A stretch of 60,603 nt of DNA from Maribacter algicola (GTDB taxonomy: Bacteria > Bacteroidota > Bacteroidia > Flavobacteriales > Flavobacteriaceae): contig NZ_QUSX01000005.1 in assembly GCF_003933245.1 (NCBI RefSeq), positions 51,917 to 112,519 of the forward strand, read 5' to 3'. Each line of letters starts with the position of its first letter. Position 1 is the first letter of the stretch. The notes below the pieces were generated by a model, which saw only the letters and a program-made list of their open reading frames with translations, made no database searches and was not told where the DNA came from. The translations under genes and the position numbers were made by a program. Shown here piece by piece: positions 55,767-60,603 of the stretch.

Positions 55767-55796
55767 CAAAAATATAAAAGTCTTCCAGTATCTTTG
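55767..55796. promoter_or_regulatory. Divergent promoters of two glycosyltransferase genes
   Basis: Plus strand: TATCTTTG at 55789-55796, with TTG at 55763-55765 (23-base spacer). Minus strand: TATTTTTG (55774-55767), with no clear TTG. The two -7 elements are 14 bases apart and face opposite ways in a 57-base gap. Confidence 0.45.
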
Positions 55797-55816
55797 AAAA
55801 TTAATAGAAGATAAAC

Positions 55817-56899
55817 ATGCTCAAAAAGAAAATAGCCCTGATAGAGCTAACAACGTCCCATGAAGAATGTTTATACAGTCAAATCCGATTTCTAAAGGAC
55901 GCCAATTACGATGTTCATTTAATCATTAACCCAAAATTCAAAAAAAACCTAAATCTATACGGTATTGATACTGGCAAAGTAAGGTTTATAGATCCAAGGG
56001 GTGCTTCAACACTTTTAAAAAGAATGCATAATTGGTTATTAACTTATAAATATATTGTTGGAAACGCCTTTGACACAGTAGTTTTCAATACGGCAAGTAG
56101 CAATAAGGAAACCATTGCACTTTCCAGGCTATTGCCCAAAAGAATCAAATGTCTCGGCAGTATACATAACCTAAAAAAACTGAACGATAGTTTTTCCCAA
56201 AAAGTCATTAGCAAACGGATTAAAGACTACTACGTGTTAAACGACTTTTTGGTGAACTCCATGGAAATTAATGATAGTAAAATTCGGCTTTTTCCCTACT
56301 ACCCTATATTCTTTCCGGAGTATCAAGGTTCAAATCTTGTGGACAAAAAAAATGATATTTGGGTATGCATCCCTGGAGAGCTTAGCTTTAAAAGAAGAAA
56401 CTACGACGTGGTATTGCAAGCTCTTTCCAAACTTGAAGGAAGCCAAACCAACTTAAAAATTATCATTTTGGGAAAAATGAACCCAAAAAGTACAGATGTA
56501 CCCTATTTTAAAAATCAAGTTGAGGAACTGAAGTTAGAACCTTATATAGTGACATTTGATCACTTTATTCAAAATGATTTGTTTCACGATTACATCCAAG
56601 CTTCGGATTACATTATGGCACCGGTTTCCAATACGGAGCAAAACTATTTGAAATACAAAATAACAGGGGCCTACAATTTGGCATTTGCCTACAAAAAACC
56701 ATTAATAACCCCCAAAGAAATGAATGTAATGCCAGATTTAAATGAAAACTCATACTTCTATGAAGATTCAGATAGCTTGGCGATGCTTTTTAAAAGTATT
56801 GTGGATAATACCCTAGAAACAAAAAATATTTACACAAATGAGAAGTGGCAATATTCATATCAATTAAAAAAATATTTGAATTTAATCGAGCAGGCGTAA
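55817..56899 (+). CDS. GT-B-type glycosyltransferase-like protein
   Basis: A 360-residue protein with two Rossmann-like halves. The N-terminal half is poorly conserved (KKIALIELTTSHEECLYSQI). The C-terminal half resembles glycosyltransferase family 4: WVCIPGELSFKRRNYDVVLQ near 190, ILGKMNPKS near 217, FDHFIQNDLFHDYIQASDYI near 245 and a KPLITPKEM segment near 300. The EX7E motif is weak. Codon use is more AT-rich than the flanking housekeeping genes, as often seen for surface-glycan genes. Substrate unknown. The stop is 3 bases before tsaC. Confidence 0.7.
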   Translation: MLKKKIALIELTTSHEECLYSQIRFLKDANYDVHLIINPKFKKNLNLYGIDTGKVRFIDPRGASTLLKRMHNWLLTYKYIVGNAFDTVVFNTASSNKETIALSRLLPKRIKCLGSIHNLKKLNDSFSQKVISKRIKDYYVLNDFLVNSMEINDSKIRLFPYYPIFFPEYQGSNLVDKKNDIWVCIPGELSFKRRNYDVVLQALSKLEGSQTNLKIIILGKMNPKSTDVPYFKNQVEELKLEPYIVTFDHFIQNDLFHDYIQASDYIMAPVSNTEQNYLKYKITGAYNLAFAYKKPLITPKEMNVMPDLNENSYFYEDSDSLAMLFKSIVDNTLETKNIYTNEKWQYSYQLKKYLNLIEQA

Positions 56900-56902
56900 A
56901 GA

Positions 56903-57466
56903 ATGGATTTCACCCTTAAAATAAACCAGTGCATTGAAGTCCTACAAAACGGCGGCCTTATCCTCTACCCTACGGATACGGTTTGGGGCATTGGCTGCGA
57001 TGCGACCAACGAAAGGGCCGTAATAAAGGTACTCGACCTAAAAGGCATCGAGTCCAAAGGACTCATCTGTCTTGTTTCCAATGACGCCATGCTGGAAAGA
57101 TACGTGGAAAAGGTTCCGGATTTGGCCTATGATATCTTGGACTTGGCTACCAAACCTACGACCATTGTTTATGATACCTCTAAAGGATTAGCTCCTAACT
57201 TGCTTGCCCGCGACAATTCGGTTGCCATAAGGGTCGCTTCCGATAAATTTTGCAAATACCTCATTGGAAAATTTAAAAAACCGATTGTTGCCACCACTGC
57301 CAACATTTCCGGAAGTAGAACGCCCAGAAATTTCAAAGAAATTGACAAGGCCATTTTAACAGGTGTAGACTATGTGGTAAATTTGGAGCCTGAAATTCAG
57401 AATGCAGTTCCATCTTCAATAATCAAACTGGGCATGGATGGACTGGTAAAAGTGATTAGGGAATAA
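56903..57466 (+). CDS. L-threonylcarbamoyladenylate synthase (TsaC/Sua5/YrdC family)
   Basis: Makes threonylcarbamoyl-AMP from threonine, bicarbonate and ATP, the first step of the t6A37 tRNA modification. At 187 residues it is the short YrdC form without the Sua5 C-terminal domain. [20 protein letters not shown] at 18-37, [20 protein letters not shown] and [11 protein letters not shown], then [14 protein letters not shown] near 133, make up the ATP and threonine site. It lies 16 bases before the CCA enzyme gene, another tRNA function. Confidence 0.94.
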   Translation: MDFTLKINQCIEVLQNGGLILYPTDTVWGIGCDATNERAVIKVLDLKGIESKGLICLVSNDAMLERYVEKVPDLAYDILDLATKPTTIVYDTSKGLAPNLLARDNSVAIRVASDKFCKYLIGKFKKPIVATTANISGSRTPRNFKEIDKAILTGVDYVVNLEPEIQNAVPSSIIKLGMDGLVKVIRE

Positions 57467-57482
57467 TGCCGGTGAAAATCTA

Positions 57483-58898
57483 ATGGACTATAAAAAAGCC
57501 TTGAGCCAACCCATTTTCGAAATTATTGGTCGGACCGCAGACGAACTCAATCTGGACACCTACGTCATTGGAGGTTTTGTTAGGGACTACCTTTTAAATA
57601 GGAAAACACCAAAAGATATCGATGTTGTCGCCGTAGGAAGTGGCATAGCACTGGCTAGGGAGCTAGCTTCCAAACTTCCAAAAAAACCACAAGTTTCCGT
57701 ATTCAAAAACTTTGGCACCGCCATGGTCAAATTTGGAGAATTGGAACTCGAATTCGTTGGAGCAAGAAAGGAAAGTTACCATAGGGACAGTAGAAAACCG
57801 GTTGTGGAGGACGGTACACTGGATGAGGACCAAAAGCGTAGGGATTTCACCATCAACGCTTTGGCCATTTCGCTGAACGAAAAGGATTATGGCACACTTA
57901 TAGACCCTTTTAATGGGCTGGAGGACTTGGAAAACAAATTGATAAGGACTCCACTGGATCCGGACATTACCTATTCCGATGATCCTTTGAGAATGATGCG
58001 GGCCATACGCTTTGCGACTCAATTGGATTTTAGGATTGAAGCTACATCCTTGGAAGCCATAACCCGAAACAAGGAACGCATCAAGATAATATCCAAGGAA
58101 CGCATCGTAGAGGAACTGAACAAAATTATGCTCTGCCCAATCCCATCAAAGGGCTTTTCCCTCCTCCATACAACCGGCCTCTTGGAAATCATAATACCTG
58201 AATTGACGGCACTACAGGGAATCGAAGAAATTGAAGGGCAAAGACACAAGGATAACTTTTGGCATACTTTGGAGGTCGTAGATAATATTTCCATGGAAAC
58301 CGATGACCTTTGGTTGCGTTGGGCAGCCCTGCTCCATGATATTGGAAAGGCCCCTACCAAACGTTTTCACAAAAAAATTGGATGGACCTTCCATGGCCAT
58401 GAATATGTAGGTTCCAAAATGGTGTACAAGCTATTTAAAAGGCTACGGATGCCATTGAACGACAAAATGAAATTCGTTCAAAAATTGGTTATGATGAGTT
58501 CACGCCCCATTATTTTGGCTGAGGAACACGTGACGGATTCCGCCGTGAGAAGGCTGGTTTTCGATGCCAGTGAGCATGTGGAGGACCTTATGACTTTATG
58601 CGAAGCGGATATCACCACAAAAAACCCAAAAAAGCAGCGAAAGTATAAGAACAACTTCAAACTGGTGCGAGAAAAAATAAAGGAAGTTGAGGAACGAGAT
58701 CGTATCCGAAACTTTCAACCTCCGGTTTCGGGAGAGGAGATTATGTACACCTTTAACTTAAAACCTTCAAAGGAAATTGGTGTAATAAAGGAAGCCATTA
58801 AAGAGGCGATATTGGAAGGTGAAATCCCCAATGAATATGATGCGGCCAAGGCTTTTATGATAAAAAAAGGTTTATCATTGGGCTTAATTCCTAAATAG
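57483..58898 (+). CDS. CCA tRNA nucleotidyltransferase with HD domain
   Basis: Adds or repairs the 3'-CCA of tRNA; class II nucleotidyltransferase of 471 residues. [13 protein letters not shown] (about 28-40) and DIDVVAVG (metal Asp pair near 46-48) form the catalytic core. [16 protein letters not shown] near 120 and [16 protein letters not shown] near 166 bind nucleotide and tRNA. The HD domain shows [10 protein letters not shown] and [10 protein letters not shown] near 283, as in cca enzymes with phosphohydrolase activity. Poly(A) polymerase activity is an alternative shared by the family. Confidence 0.94.
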   Translation: MDYKKALSQPIFEIIGRTADELNLDTYVIGGFVRDYLLNRKTPKDIDVVAVGSGIALARELASKLPKKPQVSVFKNFGTAMVKFGELELEFVGARKESYHRDSRKPVVEDGTLDEDQKRRDFTINALAISLNEKDYGTLIDPFNGLEDLENKLIRTPLDPDITYSDDPLRMMRAIRFATQLDFRIEATSLEAITRNKERIKIISKERIVEELNKIMLCPIPSKGFSLLHTTGLLEIIIPELTALQGIEEIEGQRHKDNFWHTLEVVDNISMETDDLWLRWAALLHDIGKAPTKRFHKKIGWTFHGHEYVGSKMVYKLFKRLRMPLNDKMKFVQKLVMMSSRPIILAEEHVTDSAVRRLVFDASEHVEDLMTLCEADITTKNPKKQRKYKNNFKLVREKIKEVEERDRIRNFQPPVSGEEIMYTFNLKPSKEIGVIKEAIKEAILEGEIPNEYDAAKAFMIKKGLSLGLIPK

Positions 58899-59108
58899 GG
58901 GAAAATCTATCCACCTATCAAGGTAGATTATTTTAAAAACTTCAAATCTGTTACCCACAGATAATCCAAGGTTTACCTTTCCTTTTACTGTCTTTACAAC
59001 ATTAAATTTCTAAAGAATTTGTGTCAGATTACTTTTATGAATCAATTTAGTGCCACAATTCCACGAAAACCAGGTTGGAAAGGTGGAATAATTAGGATTA
59101 AAAAATAA

Positions 59109-60603
59109 TGGCCAAATCAATTAAAGACCAATTGACCAAAACAAATCTTGGGAAGCGGTTTTTTTCTCTTATATTGGTATTGGCAAGCTACTGTCTTTAC
59201 TCCCAACAAACTACAACTTGGACCCCTATTAATTTAAACACTTGGGAATCCCTAAGCTCCGACGGCCTTGTCCGTGTAGTATGCAGGGTAACCGGGAGTG
59301 TTTTGGTATCTGGCAATGAAACAATGGGATGTACTTCGGACACCACCTATAACGATCCTACACCGGATGTTTTTGGTAGTCCATCCTTAGAAATTTCTGT
59401 TGCCTCTTTATTGACCGGTACTTTGGAGTTTCATTTTTTTGATGCAATCACTGGGAATCCGGTTTACCTTACCAATCCCTTTGTAAATGTTGATAAGGTA
59501 GGTACCTATGGTATTTTGCCATTTCCGCTGTTGAACGGGACAAATACCGGAGTTTTTACCTTAAGCAATGAAACATGGACCAATATTAGTCGCAATGGGC
59601 CCATTTTTCAATCCACCAACACACAATTTCAAATTGATGCGGGTGCTATACTCAGCTCTAATGGCGGCGAGTGTGGAAATGGTGTGGACCAAGGTACCGG
59701 AGGAGGGACAATGCGTATGGATGCTCCTGTTCAATCCATCGAAATGGACGTATCGGTTTCCGGAAGCCTTATCAGCTTTAACGAAAACGTAGAATTTGTC
59801 CTATCCAATCTGATAATTGCTGAACCTTCCATTGAAGTAACCAAATTTGTTACAGAAAATTATAGCACGCCTGTTTCCATCGGTGATGCGGTCAATTACA
59901 CCATTCAAGTAGAGAACACGGGTAATGTGGAAATCAAAAATATCGAACTCACCGATACTTTTACGGATGCTAATGGAAATCCGTTGACGTTAACCAGTGC
60001 CCCTTCTTTCATTTCTGCAACCATGGGTTCTGGGGAAGGAACTTTACAAGCAAACGAAATAGCCACCTACGCTGCTGGGTATACTTTTGATGGAAATGCA
60101 ATTGATGCCGGAGGAGTTATAAATCAGGTTACGGCAACGGGCGACAGTCCATACGGACCCGATGACACTTTTGATACTTCGGATGATGGCAATGATATGG
60201 ATGGAAACCTATTGGATGATCTTACGGAAAGCTTCTTCCCAGTACCTCAAGATGATACGGCCACAGTTGAAGAAGATGATTCCGTAGATATTTTGGTTAT
60301 AACCAACGATGATTTTGGTGGAAATGGCCCACATACGGGTAGCATTATTTTGATAAGTACACCAATAAACGGGACAATTGTATTGAATAATAATAGCACA
60401 CCTAACAATCCTGTGGATGACTATTTCACTTATACTCCCAACGCTGATTATTTTGGTTCTGACTCATTTGTTTACGGCATTTTGGACTTTGAAGGACATA
60501 CACAATATGCAACGGTGACGATTACCATTTTTGCTTGTCCGGATGCCGGGACCGACGGCGTTTTGAACATCTGTCAGGGGGACACTTTCGACAACGACGA
60601 CCT
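59109..60603 (+). CDS. Large secreted adhesin-like protein (3' end outside window)
   Basis: ATG at 59109 opens a frame with no stop for 498 codons, to the window edge. A basic N-terminus and hydrophobic leader (FFSLILVLASYCLYSQQ) give a signal peptide of about 33 residues. Residues about 230-345 contain a DUF11-type repeat (YTIQVENTGNVEIKNIELTD), preceded by a unique N-domain with paired Cys. Residues about 378-478 (TATVEEDDSVDILV, YTPNADYFGSDSFVYGI) are a cadherin/VCBS-type Ig repeat. The frame then begins CPDAGTDGVLNICQGDTF, a repeat common in SprB-like gliding adhesins secreted by the type IX system; its end is not visible. Likely several thousand residues in full. Confidence 0.8.

Noticed and set aside
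1..60603. Mobile element, prophage or CRISPR
   Set aside because: No transposase, integrase, phage structural gene, terminal inverted repeat with target duplication, or regularly spaced repeat array was seen. The inverted peptide-gene duplication shows no enzyme or clear termini.

Overview
The window reads as chromosomal DNA of a marine-type Flavobacteriaceae (Bacteroidota). This rests on several signs: a SecA of about 1,120 residues without a C-terminal cysteine zinc motif, DUF2795/DUF5606/DUF2911 proteins, many lipoproteins and twin-arginine-like leaders on sugar enzymes, a gliding-type adhesin at the right edge, few Shine-Dalgarno sites, and several TTG-N(17-23)-TAnnTTTG promoters. Genus is not decidable by eye; a Maribacter/Zobellia-like lineage is only a guess. 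No rRNA, tRNA, CRISPR array, transposase, integrase or phage gene was seen.

Layout. 1-7.6 kb: 3' part of an Uup-like ABC-F ATPase, a small secreted peptide gene, a methyltransferase relative that has lost its SAM core, a 46-residue membrane protein, cobalamin adenosyltransferase, DUF2795 and secA. 7.7-12.3 kb: a secreted Gfo/Idh/MocA oxidoreductase, an orphan HisKA_2 histidine kinase and a secreted amidohydrolase. 12.3-17.8 kb: three more secreted peptide genes around a tesA/ybbA/ybbP-like module. 17.8-24.6 kb: M23 peptidase, MsrA, an MG2/TonB-plug protein with a sharp composition break, and a DUF1080 plus Gfo/Idh/MocA pair (C3-oxidised glycoside chemistry). 24.7-27.2 kb: ECF sigma, anti-sigma and DUF4097-like operon. 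27.3-31.7 kb: aldose epimerase, DUF2911, MeaB, GT2 and a flippase-like membrane protein. 31.8-35 kb: LytTR response regulator, LytS-type kinase and two membrane proteins. 35.3-40 kb: ArnT-like glycosyltransferase, PAP2, small acidic protein, MATE and MazG. 40-48 kb: a tight eight-gene plus-strand operon (isomerase, D-aminoacylase-like, lactonase, DUF1569, MIP channel, two esterases, GH20). 48-53 kb: a beta-propeller amidohydrolase, DUF5606, peptide deformylase and RuvX. 53-60.6 kb: dapD, three glycosyltransferases, TsaC/Sua5, a CCA nucleotidyltransferase, and the start of a large adhesin cut by the window edge.

The most unusual element is a family of four genes (1910, 12584, 17062 and 17610, by start) for 78-85-residue secreted peptides with a shared C-terminal signature around KNSRVK. 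Each has repeats resembling TTCATCGA at fixed distances from its ATG, the nearest copy at exactly -65 to -59 in all four. The 21-bp repeat spacing and the CCGTTCATC/ACGTTCGTC forms match what is known of LytTR-domain regulator sites (AlgR, AgrA, ComE). Two of the genes lie in an inverted duplication of about 450 bp that includes promoter and a 3' hairpin. This looks like a co-regulated secreted-peptide regulon; its function is unknown.
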